A stretch of 64,000 nucleotides of DNA from Limnothrix sp. CACIAM 69d (GCA_001913845.2 MKGP02000003.1:62001-126000), one strand, 5' to 3'. Counted from the stretch's first letter, positions 37,089 to 47,319 are shown. Numbers and translations are program-made. The notes: generated from the letters alone by a model not told the origin.

Positions 37089-38066
37089 GTGCGATCGAAT
37101 CGCTTGAATGTGCAATTTCGATATTACGAACGCAACTTTGTGCGTCCGTTACAAACCAGCTATGGCAGTTGGGCCAAGCGCGAAGGAATTGTGGTGCGGC
37201 TGCGAGATGAAGCCGATCGATTCGGTTGGGGAGAAATCGCACCCTTGCCTTGGTTTGGCACTGAAACCCTGGAGCAGGCGATCGCCTTTTTACGATCGCT
37301 GGATGGGGAAATTTCACCGGCTCAACTGTGGCAAATTCCAGACACTTTGCCCTGTTGTCAATTTGCCTTGGAATCGGCCTTCAAAAGCCTGGCTAACGAT
37401 CGGGAACCGGCCCCCTTCACCCTCCCGCCCGATCGCTTGGCGGCCCTGTTACCGGCCGGTGAACGGGTGTTGAGCAGTTGGCAAACTCCCTGGACAGCCG
37501 GCCATCGCACCTTCAAGTGGAAAATTGGCGTTTTTGCCAGCGAATTGGAATGGGGCTGGTTTGCACAATTGTTGGGGAACCTGCCGCCGGAGGGCCGGTT
37601 GCGACTGGATGCCAACGGGGCGCTCACAGAGGCCGCCTGTCGCGGCTGGCTGGAACGGTGTGACGGAGCGGGCGATCGGGTGGAATTTTTGGAACAGCCC
37701 CTGGCCCAGGTGGCTCCCATGCAGGCGATCGCCCCCCATTTCCGCACCCCGATCGCCCTTGATGAATCGGTGACCCAGTTCAAACACCTGCAATCCGCTG
37801 TTCAAGGTGGCTGGCGTGGTTTGTTTGTTCTGAAACCCAGCATTGCCGGATTTCCCAGCCGCCTTCAGGCCACCATTCAAACCCGTGGCCTCGATTGCGT
37901 GTTTTCTTCGGTGTTTGAAAGTTTTGTGGGCCAAGGGGCCGCGCTGCGGTTGGCGGAAGTGGGGGCACGGCCCGGGGGCGCACGGGCCCTGGGGTTTGGA
38001 GTGGGCAGTTGGCTGGATCCCTTGCCTCCTCGCTGGCTGGAAGGCCTATGGAACCGGCGATCCTAA
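37089..38066 (+). CDS. menC: o-succinylbenzoate synthase
   Basis: 325 residues from a GTG start with an excellent AGGAGG. Enolase-superfamily features: the barrel lysine motif TFKWKIGVF, metal ligands in RLRLDANGAL, EFLEQPL and IALDESVTQF, and the second lysine in LFVLKPSIAGF. It dehydrates SHCHC to o-succinylbenzoate in phylloquinone synthesis. Its 3' end overlaps the start of menE by 19 nt, so the two are probably translated together. Confidence 0.94.
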   Translation: MRSNRLNVQFRYYERNFVRPLQTSYGSWAKREGIVVRLRDEADRFGWGEIAPLPWFGTETLEQAIAFLRSLDGEISPAQLWQIPDTLPCCQFALESAFKSLANDREPAPFTLPPDRLAALLPAGERVLSSWQTPWTAGHRTFKWKIGVFASELEWGWFAQLLGNLPPEGRLRLDANGALTEAACRGWLERCDGAGDRVEFLEQPLAQVAPMQAIAPHFRTPIALDESVTQFKHLQSAVQGGWRGLFVLKPSIAGFPSRLQATIQTRGLDCVFSSVFESFVGQGAALRLAEVGARPGGARALGFGVGSWLDPLPPRWLEGLWNRRS

Positions 38067-39511
38067 CGCCCGATTTGGCCTGGGCCGCGCCCGATCGCTG
38101 GCTGGCCACATTGCGCGATCGGACGGCGGCCGGGTGGCTGTGGGGCCTTGAGGCCGAGGCACTGCTGCGGGCCACGGAGGAACGAGCGGCGGCCCTGGCG
38201 CGATCGGGTTGCCGGGGAACCCAATGGCGAATTTTGCTGTTGGAATCGGAGCCGTTACCCTTCTTGGCGGGATTTTTCGCAGCCGTTGCCCAAGGATGCT
38301 CCGTTTTTTTAGGCAATGCCCAATGGAGCGCCGTTGAACAAACCCAGGTGTTGAATTGGTTGCAGCCCGATCTACTCTGGGAAACCCAAGGCGAAACCAT
38401 CCCAGGCACGCCCCCGGGCGATCGCGCTCCCTTGCCCTCAGCGACGGAGCCTTGGATTGGGCTACCCACGGGCGGCACATCGGGCCAAATCCGCTTTGCA
38501 CTGCACCAACCCCGATCGCTGGCCGCTTCCGTGGCCGGCTTTTGCGCTTATTTTGCGGAAGATTGGCCCGGCCCCCAAGCCCACAGCACCCTTTGCACCT
38601 TGCCCCTGTGTCATGCCAGCGGGTTAATGCAGGTCTTGCGCTGCTTTTGGGGCGGCGGCCGGTTGGCCCTGGCCCCGATCGCCCAAGGATTGCGCTTGGG
38701 GTCGATCGGGTTTTTGTCCCTGGTTCCCACCCAACTTGTGCGGCTGCTGGGGCCAGAAACCCCTTGGCTGAAGCAATTTCGCGTGATCCTGTTGGGGGGT
38801 GCGCCCGCCTGGCCGGCCCTGTTGGATCAAGCCCAGGTGGCGGGGGTGCGGCTGGCTCCCACCTATGGCTCCACGGAAACCGCTTCCCAAGTCGCCACCC
38901 TGCGGCCCGCTGAGTTTCTGGCCGGGGCCCGAGGCGCGGGGCAGGTGTTGCCCCATGCAACGGTGGTGATCGAGCCAGACTGGGCCCACAATCCCCTTTC
39001 CCCGCCCATTCCCAAACCCAACTCGCTTGGGAGCAGGTCAACCATCGGCCGAGTGGCGATCGCGGGGAATTCCTTGGCGGCGGGCTATCTGAGCGCCCAA
39101 GGGTTTGCTCCTCTGGACACCAGCGTTACGGGGCAATTCCTGACGGATGATCTGGGCTATTTTGACGGGGCCCAGCGGCTGCATCTGGTGGGCCGCGCCA
39201 GCCACAAAATCATCACCGGGGGCGAAAATGTCTATCCCGCTGAGGTGGAAGCGGCCCTGTGGGAAACGGGATGGGTGGTTGATGTGGTGGTGTTGGGGTT
39301 GCCCGATCGGGAATGGGGCCAGGCGATCGGGGCGGCCTATGTGCCCGTGAACTCAACGATCACGCCCGATCAACTGCGATCGGCCTTGGGCGATCGGCTC
39401 AGTCGCTACAAAATTCCCAAACGCTGGCTACCCTTGACCCAAATTCCCCGCAACGCCCAAGGCAAGGTCGATCGGTTGGCCTTAGTCACACAGTTTCAAC
39501 AACTTGGTTAA
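38048..39511 (+). CDS. menE: o-succinylbenzoate-CoA ligase
   Basis: 487 residues from the ATG at 38048 (MEPAILTPDLAW). ANL-superfamily adenylate-forming enzyme: P-loop-like GLPTGGTSGQIRFALHQP, the A5 motif LAPTYGSTETASQV, FLTDDLGYFDGAQRLHLVGR (A7/A8) and a C-terminal lysine in IPRNAQGKVDRLAL. It activates o-succinylbenzoate with CoA. It lies last in the menA-menC-menE run and overlaps menC. Confidence 0.93.
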   Translation: MEPAILTPDLAWAAPDRWLATLRDRTAAGWLWGLEAEALLRATEERAAALARSGCRGTQWRILLLESEPLPFLAGFFAAVAQGCSVFLGNAQWSAVEQTQVLNWLQPDLLWETQGETIPGTPPGDRAPLPSATEPWIGLPTGGTSGQIRFALHQPRSLAASVAGFCAYFAEDWPGPQAHSTLCTLPLCHASGLMQVLRCFWGGGRLALAPIAQGLRLGSIGFLSLVPTQLVRLLGPETPWLKQFRVILLGGAPAWPALLDQAQVAGVRLAPTYGSTETASQVATLRPAEFLAGARGAGQVLPHATVVIEPDWAHNPLSPPIPKPNSLGSRSTIGRVAIAGNSLAAGYLSAQGFAPLDTSVTGQFLTDDLGYFDGAQRLHLVGRASHKIITGGENVYPAEVEAALWETGWVVDVVVLGLPDREWGQAIGAAYVPVNSTITPDQLRSALGDRLSRYKIPKRWLPLTQIPRNAQGKVDRLALVTQFQQLG

Positions 39512-39603
39512 ACCAGGCCGGTTAACTCGCCTTGATTCAGGCGAATCAGAGAAATTTCGAGGAAGATAGTGATTGAGCACCTATCTTTCCCCTCCTTCTG
39601 ATC

Positions 39604-40383
39604 ATGATTCATGTTCAGTCTCGTTGTGTTGGGTTTGGACTAACCCGCATGGCCATTGTTTTGGGTAGTTTGTTGGCAGGGGTGACACTCGGAGTCTTGC
39701 CGGGATGGGCGATTGACCCGCTCCAGCCGATCGGCCGCCTGACCCATCCCACCCTGAACCAAACCCAGCGGCAGCTCAAACAAACCAGACCCCCTGTGCG
39801 GGGCGATCGACCGATCAATGGCCGCGGGGACGGAGCCGGGAGCTATAGCGGCTGTGTCGTGGGGGGGGAAGCGGATCCGGCCAAGCTGTTGGTGGCGCTG
39901 GTTCCGCAGACTATTTGGGAAGATGGGACAACGGTGGTTTTGGGCGAAACCCGCCATGCTCAGCCTGGATTGTGGTTTTATGTGGGCTATCCAGCGGGCA
40001 CGGTGTTGGAATGGGAATTGCAAGATGCGGTCGGTCATTCCCTGGATCAGCAGCGCCTGGTGATGGGTTCCCAAGCGGGGCTGCTGCGATTGCCCCTATC
40101 ACCCAACGGCCCAGACCTTGCGCCTAATCGCTTCTATCGCTGGTACTTGCGGGTGAGCTGTGCCAATCGACCCGAGGAAACGGTGGACTTTGTGACGGGC
40201 GAGATCGTCCATGCGGCCCATGCCAAAACGGAATATTGGCTGGATCAGCTCGATCGGCTCTTGAGTCCCGACGGCCAAGGGCGATCGCCCCAATTGATAG
40301 AACTCCTGGATCAAGAGGGCTTGGGCGATTTGCGCGAGGCCCCCTTGGCTTCCCCGCTCCAGCTAGCGCCAGTCACCAATTAG
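39604..40383 (+). CDS. DUF928 exported protein
   Basis: 259 residues with a signal peptide (TRMAIVLGSLLAGVTLGVLPGWA). An Arg/Gln/Pro-rich stretch follows, and then the DUF928 domain (LLVALVPQTIWEDGTTVVLGE, PGLWFYVGYPAGTVLEWELQD, RFYRWYLRVSC). Function is unknown and it probably lies in the periplasm. DUF928 genes often neighbour CHAT and haemagglutinin-type genes in cyanobacteria, which fits here: its 3' end overlaps the 3' end of the CHAT gene on the opposite strand by about 20 bp. An alternative start at 39649 would remove 15 residues. Confidence 0.8.
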   Translation: MIHVQSRCVGFGLTRMAIVLGSLLAGVTLGVLPGWAIDPLQPIGRLTHPTLNQTQRQLKQTRPPVRGDRPINGRGDGAGSYSGCVVGGEADPAKLLVALVPQTIWEDGTTVVLGETRHAQPGLWFYVGYPAGTVLEWELQDAVGHSLDQQRLVMGSQAGLLRLPLSPNGPDLAPNRFYRWYLRVSCANRPEETVDFVTGEIVHAAHAKTEYWLDQLDRLLSPDGQGRSPQLIELLDQEGLGDLREAPLASPLQLAPVTN

Positions 40384-42966
40384 GACAAAGCCCGCCCAGG
40401 AATAGGGATCGGCAGCCAGGCTGTTGCGATCGCGCAGCAGCTTCAACTTGGCCTGCTGGAGGGCGCGGGCTTTGGACAGTCCAGCCAGCCAACCCCTGTA
40501 AAACTGGCTAAAAAACTGATTGGCGGTGTTGTCGGCGGGAATATTCCACAACGAAGACACCAGACTGCGCGCGCCCGATCGCACCGCCAACCCTGCTAAA
40601 CCCAAGGACTCGTAACGATCGCCCGTGGCCGTTTGGCAGGCGGACAAGGTGAGCAAATCCAATGGTTCCGACCGCTTGGCCCGCCGCTCCTTCAGCAACT
40701 GATCCAAATCTTCCGTGTTGAGCTTGCCTTCCCAGGTCAGCAAGAAGGTGTCATCGCGCTGGGAACTAAATTGCCCATGGGTGGCCAAGTGCAACACGGT
40801 GATCGGTTGGCTGACCAAGGCTTGGGTCAAGGCCCTGGGCGTAAAGTCCTGATTGAGCAAAATTTGCCCCTTCAGCAGTTTTCCCAACTGGGCAAGCTGT
40901 TGGGGCACGGGAGCCAGGGCCGCAAAGCCCTCGCGCGGTTCGGACAAGCCAGCCCACAGGGCCGGGCCACGCCGTCCCCGATCGGAGGCTGGATCCAGCT
41001 TCACATCAGGGGCGATCGCGACGGCAAAGGATTCCACCAAATAGCGCTCTCCGTCAAACAAGGCATCGATCGGCAAGTTCCGCAGGGAAGGATCCAATAC
41101 ACAAACCAACAGGTTAATACCCGCCGCCGTCAGGATGGGGCGATGGGGTTCCAAAATCCAGCGATAGAGCTGTTGGCTGTCCTGTTGCAAGGCGCGGGCC
41201 CTGCCCACTTGTCTGAAGTGGCGGGTAAGGCGTTTGACAATCATCTCCAACTCGGATCGGGCGATCGGCTGGCGGTGAAGGTTTTGGCGTTCTTGGCCCG
41301 TTTGGGGATCCTTCCAGCGCACCAGCGTATCGATCGACCGGTTGGCCGATCCCGAGGCCAAATCCGGCGGCAATTCCGTGATCGCCACCACCACCACCGC
41401 CGCCCGTTCATCGGTAGTCGAGTCAGCCAACTGAAGCAAATCCGATGGGGCGGAATTGTCGAGGCGACATTGCAAAAAGTTCTCAATCCGTTGCAGTTGC
41501 AGGTTTTGGAGCTGTTGGCTGGCTTCAATCCGATCGCTGGTTTCAGCCGAAGCGAACAACAACCCCATTTTTTGGCGATAGAGCGGCTCAGCGCGATCGA
41601 GCCAGCCTTGCACGCCTTCCGTTTGCAGTCCCGGCAGCCGCACACTCAGGCCCGCCAAACTGGAGCGGGCGGCCTGGGCCGCTTCGGCGGCCAAGCGGTA
41701 AGCAGCCAAAGCCTCGCGGGCTTGGCCCAAATGGTGCGCCATTCGCCCCCACAGCCACAGGGCTTCATAATTCCATTCGGGCCGATCGAGCGGTTCCCAT
41801 TGCTCAAGGGCCGATCGGGCCGCTTGGGCCGCCCCTGCCCGATCGCCCCCTTGGGCCAACACCTGGCCGCGCAATTGCCAAGCCCAACTCAACAGGGCCC
41901 GATCGCCCAAGGATTCCGCCTGTTGTTGGGCCCGTTGCACCAGGGACAACACCTGCGCCATGGGCATCGGTTGGCTTAATTGGCTTAAGGCCCGGGCTGC
42001 CGCCAACTGCAACGCCACCGCCGATCGCCCCCCTGTCCAGCGCTGGGCCACCAGTCGCAATTGTTCCGCCCACTCCGACGACTCTGGCCGCCCGCGTTCT
42101 GTGGCCAATTCCAGTCGCCCAACCATGGCCGATCGCCATAGGGCTGGATCGGGCCCCAAAATCACCGCGTGATAATGCTCGATCGCGGTTTCAGCCCAAC
42201 TAGCCTGCTCGGCGGCGGATCCGTCCATGGCCGCCCGCCGACTGGCGATTTGGGCCAAGGTCAATTCCGCCGCCGCGCCCAAAACCGGTTTTGTCTCGAT
42301 CGCCACCTGCCAAGCCTGTTCAAAATCCTCCGCCGACAGCAACGCCAGGGCCAAGCGATGCAATCCCCGGGCCCGAACGGCGATCGCCTCCGGTTCCTGG
42401 GGTGGTTCCTGTTGCCAATGGCGCTGCAAATCCCACAGCCGCACCAAGGCCCGGCGCTGGTTGCCGGCCCCCTGCCAAACGGCGGCCTCGTCAATTTGGC
42501 TATTGAGAGTTCCCACGGAGTCGCTGGCCGCTTGGTATTGCTGGGCGGCCATTTGAAAAGCCTGCTCCGCCACACTCCACTGTTGTTGAAGGGCGGCAGT
42601 TGCTCCGGCAGCTCCCCACAGCCGAGCGGCCACGGCAGCCGACAGACCACCCGCGAGGGCCGATCGCCCCCGATCGATCCAAGCTTGGGCCGCCGTCATT
42701 TCACTGAGTTGCAGGTGGGCCCAAGTCAAATAACTGGCCACCAGCCCAAGGGTTTCTCGATCGCCCCGCTGCGTTGCTGGTTCCAACACCGATTGCCAGA
42801 GGGCGATCGCCTCCCGGTAGCGACCCTCGTGATAGGCTTGCCGGCCCGCTTCGAGCAAATCGTCCAGCGCTTGGGCTTGGGCCCGTTCCCCGAGACCCGA
42901 CAGGGCGATCGCCCCGCCCCACCCCAACAAACCCAGAAGCGATCGACGAGACCAGGAGCGGTTCAT
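40363..42966 (-). CDS. exported helical-repeat CHAT protease
   Basis: 867 residues from the ATG at 42966. That ATG overlaps the stop of the upstream haemagglutinin gene as ATGA; a start 21 nt earlier is less likely. The N-terminus SRRSLLGLLGWGGAIALSGLGERAQA is a twin-arginine (Tat) signal. Residues about 35-480 are TPR-like helical repeats (EAGRQAYHEGRYREAIALWQSVL and so on). The C-terminal CHAT caspase-like domain keeps His730 (HLATHGQF) and Cys777 (LSACQTATGD). The protease should therefore fold in the cytoplasm and act in the periplasm. The substrate is unknown; the adjacent TPS protein is the obvious candidate partner. Confidence 0.88.
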   Translation of the reverse strand: MNRSWSRRSLLGLLGWGGAIALSGLGERAQAQALDDLLEAGRQAYHEGRYREAIALWQSVLEPATQRGDRETLGLVASYLTWAHLQLSEMTAAQAWIDRGRSALAGGLSAAVAARLWGAAGATAALQQQWSVAEQAFQMAAQQYQAASDSVGTLNSQIDEAAVWQGAGNQRRALVRLWDLQRHWQQEPPQEPEAIAVRARGLHRLALALLSAEDFEQAWQVAIETKPVLGAAAELTLAQIASRRAAMDGSAAEQASWAETAIEHYHAVILGPDPALWRSAMVGRLELATERGRPESSEWAEQLRLVAQRWTGGRSAVALQLAAARALSQLSQPMPMAQVLSLVQRAQQQAESLGDRALLSWAWQLRGQVLAQGGDRAGAAQAARSALEQWEPLDRPEWNYEALWLWGRMAHHLGQAREALAAYRLAAEAAQAARSSLAGLSVRLPGLQTEGVQGWLDRAEPLYRQKMGLLFASAETSDRIEASQQLQNLQLQRIENFLQCRLDNSAPSDLLQLADSTTDERAAVVVVAITELPPDLASGSANRSIDTLVRWKDPQTGQERQNLHRQPIARSELEMIVKRLTRHFRQVGRARALQQDSQQLYRWILEPHRPILTAAGINLLVCVLDPSLRNLPIDALFDGERYLVESFAVAIAPDVKLDPASDRGRRGPALWAGLSEPREGFAALAPVPQQLAQLGKLLKGQILLNQDFTPRALTQALVSQPITVLHLATHGQFSSQRDDTFLLTWEGKLNTEDLDQLLKERRAKRSEPLDLLTLSACQTATGDRYESLGLAGLAVRSGARSLVSSLWNIPADNTANQFFSQFYRGWLAGLSKARALQQAKLKLLRDRNSLAADPYSWAGFVLIGDWR

Positions 42967-45900
42967 GGTTCGGCCCCCCAACGGCAACTCGAGTCAAATC
43001 CCGCCCATTGCACTGGAGCAGCGGCCACCAACTGAATTTGCCCAGTTTCGGTTCTTTGCCAATGGGTGGCTTCCAAGATTGGCTCCCGCAGCGGAGAGGT
43101 GGTTTCGGCTTGGGCGGTGGTCGTTGGGGCGATCGGGCGCAAATCCGCCGCAAAGGGCATGGTTTCCAAGGTAGCCGCCTCGATCGGGTTGGGTGCTTGG
43201 CCCGCCCGTCCCAAGGCAAAAAACTCGATCGCCCCCGGATCCGATCGGGGGCCGCAGGGGCTGGTGGGTTTGGGGGGTACACCAACCGCCGTCGGCAGGG
43301 CGATCGCCCCTCGGGCCGGGTCGGGGTTCAACACTTCCAGTTGCACCGTGCCGCTAAATTCGGGCCCCCGCGCGGAGCTGGCGGTGATATCACTGCGATC
43401 GGTCAGCGCTTCCCGAAACGCCGTGCCAAACACCCCTTGGGCCCGCAAGTTCACCCGCCCACCAAAACTATTCACCGAATTTGCGGCAATATCGCTGTTT
43501 TCCAGTGCTACCAGCGTGTCAGTGTCAATCACAATGTTGCCGCCCGTTGCTTCCCCCTGAGCGTTGGTGCTGATCAGCGATCGCTCCCGTAATTCGATCC
43601 CTTGGCTATCAATTTGAATACCGCCAAACGCCCCCGATCGCGTTTCTGCTGACAAATGCCCATTATTCATCTGCAACTGGTCAACAACGAGTCGCATCCG
43701 TCCCGCTGCGCCACTGCCGGATGACCCCACAGCCAAGGTCGTTCCTGGCTGCAAGGTCAAGGATCCGGCTTGTATATCAAGGCTGCCTCCTTCTCCCGTT
43801 GACTCGACATCTGCTCCCACAAAAACGCCGCTAAAAGAGCCAAGATTTCGCCCCACAACATTTTCACTAAATAGTTCTTGTCGAACAGCAAAACGGGGAT
43901 CGAATCCTTCTACTAAAACTTGGTCAGCGCTGATTGTAATGTCACCGGCATGGCCTGCTTTTGTAGTTGTAGCAATTGCTTGTCCCCCACTCAGAAACGA
44001 TAAGCGATTGACTGTAAGGGTAATACTGCCAGCATCCTGATTAGTTAACGTTTGGGTATTAATCACGGCTCCGTTGGAAACAGTCAATGACTGCGCTTCA
44101 ACTTGGATTGATCCGCCACGTCCAAGGCTCTTTCCTTCTGAAGAACTAATAATCGCACTAGAAGATAAATCGGGACCAACTCCATCAATAACCATGTCTC
44201 CAGCTACTTGAATGCGAATACTTCCAGCGTTACCGCCTCCATCTGTTCTCGTAATAATTAATCCACCGCGATCTATGGATAAAGATCCTGCACTAATTTG
44301 GATGTTACCCCCTTCCCCTTTACTAGTTCTGGAAGCAGAACTATAAAGTCCACTGGACTGTTGAAAAATTAGTATCTCGTTCTCGGGAAATACAAGTACT
44401 TCGTCTAATTGACTAACGCCAGAGATGGTAATCCCATCAGTAACATGAATTAATAAGTTTCCAGCATTACCAGTTCCGCGAGTGGTGGCAGTCATGAACC
44501 CCCCATCGCGGAGTGTTAATGAACGAGCTTGGAGATCGATCGTGCCGCCATTTCCTGTGGAGTCCTCTGCACTGCGGCTGTAGATTCCACTTGACTCACG
44601 ATCAACATCCCCAAAACGGGTATCGACTCCCTCGATTAAGACATCCCCCGTGGCACGAATCATAATGCGCCCCGCATTTCCCAGACCTGCGGTATTAGCC
44701 CGAATTGAACCACCATCTAATAAATGAATGGAGCCAACTTGAATATCAATTAATCCGCCATCGCCCGTACCAGATACTTCAGCTAAATTCAAAATACCGC
44801 TGTAGAGGAAAGGGTTTTCACTGCTGCCAGCAACCATTAACTGATCAGCAATTATCTTTAGATTTCCAGCATTGCCAACTCCTTCAGTGCCAGTATAAAT
44901 GCGACCGCCATTCGATAGCTGAATAGACTGAGCCTGAACCGTTGTATTGCCCGCGTTTCCCATGGCATTTGGATCAACAGCATTTGAAAAAAAGGTTAAT
45001 CCTCCATCAAGGGTAATTGTGTCTGTTGCGCGGGCGCGGATATCCCCACTGATTGGTAAGGTATGAAGAGGTACTTGATCAGCAGCTATTGAGCTAGGTT
45101 CTACACCGTCAACCGATTCGGGCGCACGAACTCCCGCGAAAATTTGAGAGCCGGAATTCAGCAAAATATTGTGACCATCAAGTTCCACTGTGCCGCCTTG
45201 GGTCAAATCTCGAACATCCAAAAGGGCTTTATTTGTTAATAGAATGTTCGATGGTGAAATAACAGCTTGACCAGTGCCGATCGAGCCGAAATTTGTGGCT
45301 TGAATAGTGGCAATTGGTGTATTAAACGCTAGGGTTGCATCGGGAGGGCTGGCGATCAGTTGCAGGCGACCACGTGGCGCAATCAACACACCACCATCCA
45401 GCTTGATCGCCCCACCAAACAAGCCGATCGCCTGACCCGGTTTCACTTCTAAACCCGTGGGAAGGGTCGCAGTTGGATCGAGCGATCTCGCCTCCACCCG
45501 AATCGGCCCCGGCGCTGCCCCATACTGCAACCCCATCGGCACGCTCATCGACAGCAACGGCCGCCCCGCCGCATCGTTAACTCCAAAACTCAGCCCATCG
45601 GCAAACACCAGGCGATCGGCCGTGCTGGCAAAAAACGACCCGCCCAGATCTAGGCGAGCATTGGGCCCAAACAAAATCCCCGCTGGATTTAATAGGAAAA
45701 GATTGGCTGCCCCATTGGCCCTCAGCGTCCCATCCAGGAGCGATCGCTGGCCGCCAGTCACTCGGGCAAAAATGTTGGCCACGTCGGCGGCGTTGTTGAA
45801 GTGAGCCAGTCCGCCCGTGGGAATCGAAAATTGCTGAAAACTATGAAACAGGTTGCTCCCGGCCCGATCGCCCCCCTCGATCGTCCATTGGTTGGGTTCC

Positions 45901-46064
45901 CGTTGCTGCACCGTGGTTGAAAGCTGCCCATCCGGGGCGATCGACTCAGCAACCGCAGCAGTGGCCAAAAAACCCGCCATCAACCCATGGGTTAACATAA
46001 CCCCCACTCCAACCAGGGAGATGGTGCGGCAGTTTAGCCCTTGTAAACCCCAAATGTGTGCCAT
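42963..46064 (-). CDS. TPS-domain filamentous-haemagglutinin-like exported protein
   Basis: 1033 residues from the ATG at 46064; a GTG at 46088 is also possible. A long signal peptide (LVGVGVMLTHGLMAGFLATAAVA) precedes the TPS domain (GSNLFHSFQQFSIPTGG, NLFLLNPAGILFGPNARLDLGG). Hundreds of residues of beta-helix-type repeats follow (DGGSIRANTAGLGNAGRIMI, GNAGNLLIHVTDGITISG). TPS proteins cross the outer membrane through a TpsB pore, absent from this window. The gene is 55 nt downstream of the DUF1822 gene and overlaps the CHAT gene by 4 nt, so it sits in an operon with both. Confidence 0.88.
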   Translation of the reverse strand: MAHIWGLQGLNCRTISLVGVGVMLTHGLMAGFLATAAVAESIAPDGQLSTTVQQREPNQWTIEGGDRAGSNLFHSFQQFSIPTGGLAHFNNAADVANIFARVTGGQRSLLDGTLRANGAANLFLLNPAGILFGPNARLDLGGSFFASTADRLVFADGLSFGVNDAAGRPLLSMSVPMGLQYGAAPGPIRVEARSLDPTATLPTGLEVKPGQAIGLFGGAIKLDGGVLIAPRGRLQLIASPPDATLAFNTPIATIQATNFGSIGTGQAVISPSNILLTNKALLDVRDLTQGGTVELDGHNILLNSGSQIFAGVRAPESVDGVEPSSIAADQVPLHTLPISGDIRARATDTITLDGGLTFFSNAVDPNAMGNAGNTTVQAQSIQLSNGGRIYTGTEGVGNAGNLKIIADQLMVAGSSENPFLYSGILNLAEVSGTGDGGLIDIQVGSIHLLDGGSIRANTAGLGNAGRIMIRATGDVLIEGVDTRFGDVDRESSGIYSRSAEDSTGNGGTIDLQARSLTLRDGGFMTATTRGTGNAGNLLIHVTDGITISGVSQLDEVLVFPENEILIFQQSSGLYSSASRTSKGEGGNIQISAGSLSIDRGGLIITRTDGGGNAGSIRIQVAGDMVIDGVGPDLSSSAIISSSEGKSLGRGGSIQVEAQSLTVSNGAVINTQTLTNQDAGSITLTVNRLSFLSGGQAIATTTKAGHAGDITISADQVLVEGFDPRFAVRQELFSENVVGRNLGSFSGVFVGADVESTGEGGSLDIQAGSLTLQPGTTLAVGSSGSGAAGRMRLVVDQLQMNNGHLSAETRSGAFGGIQIDSQGIELRERSLISTNAQGEATGGNIVIDTDTLVALENSDIAANSVNSFGGRVNLRAQGVFGTAFREALTDRSDITASSARGPEFSGTVQLEVLNPDPARGAIALPTAVGVPPKPTSPCGPRSDPGAIEFFALGRAGQAPNPIEAATLETMPFAADLRPIAPTTTAQAETTSPLREPILEATHWQRTETGQIQLVAAAPVQWAGFDSSCRWGAEP

Positions 46065-46119
46065 GGAAGCCCTGACGAAACCAGACACATTTTATCGAAC
46101 CCTAGCGAGCGGGCGCGAA

Positions 46120-47319
46120 TTACAACGATGGTGCAGTTAAAGTTTCAATAACTTTAAAATTCCCCAGCACCACTTGTGCCATGAAGGTTTCCCCAGGTTC
46201 TGCAATGAAATCAATTTGCAAACAGGTGTGACTGTCACTATCTGGGGTGGCCTGTTCTAAGGTTTGTCCCAAAGGATCCAAAAGTGTGAGTTGCAATTCG
46301 TTGGGTAAAGGCATTTCCACATTCAGATTTTGCAGCCGAATGGTGATGTCCCACAGCAGGAGGCTCTCAGACAAGTTCTCAGGACTGATTTCTTCTTCTT
46401 CGGTGAGTTCATGGTTGCCAATCACCACACTCAAAATAATTGGCTTTTCCAAATTCTGAATATCGAGGGCTTTTGCGCCTGTTGTTTTGGGTTGTTTTCG
46501 GTAGCTAACCCTAAAAGAATCTGGTTCCAGGAGATCTTGTAATAAATCGCTCAGATTCTGCCAACCATGATCAAACTGCTTGTCTAGCCAAGAAATCAGG
46601 GAAACGGCCGGCTTGGCTCCCGTTGGTTTGACTTCTGGAGGGAGTTCTGAATCAGGTTCTGGATTAATTCTAGGATTGATTGTTGGATTGATCTCTGGAT
46701 TAATCTTGGGATCAATTTCTGAGTCAGCTACGGCGTTGCTGGTTGAAACATTCTGCTGACTAGTTTCAGAATTTATAACGCGAGTTTCTGCAACTTTTGC
46801 ATCCCACCATTCTAAGAAATCATCCAAAGATTGGAGGTCTGAGAGCCAAATTTGTTCTCGATCGAACAAGGCCGATGTGGGGATGAACCCAATCAAAGTG
46901 GCTTCGGGGCGATCGCCCGTTTGCAAATCCAAGCCAATGGCAAAGTAGCCCACCCGATCGACCCGGGATTCTGGGGCAATTTCCAAAGCATCAGCCCCCG
47001 GAAAAACCGGCCGGCACTCTACCCGACCAACGCCCTCGATCGCCAAATCTGCCACATCATCAAATCCTCGAATTATAGAATCCCAACTCTCGCAATCCTG
47101 ATGGGAATGGGGAATTTGCAGCCAATTTAACCAATCACTGAGGGCTAGGATCGCCAACGTGTTGTGATAGATCACATCACGCTGGTCTGGATGCGTTGCG
47201 ACCTTAGCAAATTGTTCGGCAGTAGCTCGGTGCTTGGAGCGCAGGGGAATTGTAATTGTTTCGTGAAACTGGTTAGTTTCTGTGGGTTGAGGATTGGGTG
47301 AAATGGGGTCAAGGGTCAT
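46120..47319 (-). CDS. DUF1822 protein
   Basis: 399 residues. The N-terminal half matches DUF1822 (HRATAEQFAKVATHPDQRDVIYHNTLAILALSDWLNWL, VGYFAIGLDLQTGDRPEATLIGFIP). A low-complexity linker (INPEINPTINPRINPEPDSE) separates it from a C-terminal part with beta-strand character (ILSVVIGNHELTEEEE, DITIRLQNLNVEMPLPNELQLTLLD). No signal peptide or membrane helix, so it is cytoplasmic. It lies between a sigma-like factor upstream and the TPS and CHAT genes downstream, a neighbourhood seen for DUF1822 in cyanobacteria. A regulatory role, perhaps toward the sigma factor, is an inference. Confidence 0.82.
   Translation of the reverse strand: MTLDPISPNPQPTETNQFHETITIPLRSKHRATAEQFAKVATHPDQRDVIYHNTLAILALSDWLNWLQIPHSHQDCESWDSIIRGFDDVADLAIEGVGRVECRPVFPGADALEIAPESRVDRVGYFAIGLDLQTGDRPEATLIGFIPTSALFDREQIWLSDLQSLDDFLEWWDAKVAETRVINSETSQQNVSTSNAVADSEIDPKINPEINPTINPRINPEPDSELPPEVKPTGAKPAVSLISWLDKQFDHGWQNLSDLLQDLLEPDSFRVSYRKQPKTTGAKALDIQNLEKPIILSVVIGNHELTEEEEISPENLSESLLLWDITIRLQNLNVEMPLPNELQLTLLDPLGQTLEQATPDSDSHTCLQIDFIAEPGETFMAQVVLGNFKVIETLTAPSL

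Noticed and set aside
42169-43035. 288-codon plus-strand frame, and others such as 40633-41979
   Set aside because: They mirror the CHAT gene; high GC and HIP1 sites keep the antisense strand open.
27224-46064. search for a TpsB (FhaC/ShlB-type) outer-membrane pore
   Set aside because: No beta-barrel with POTRA domains was found; the only barrel in the window is the iron porin.
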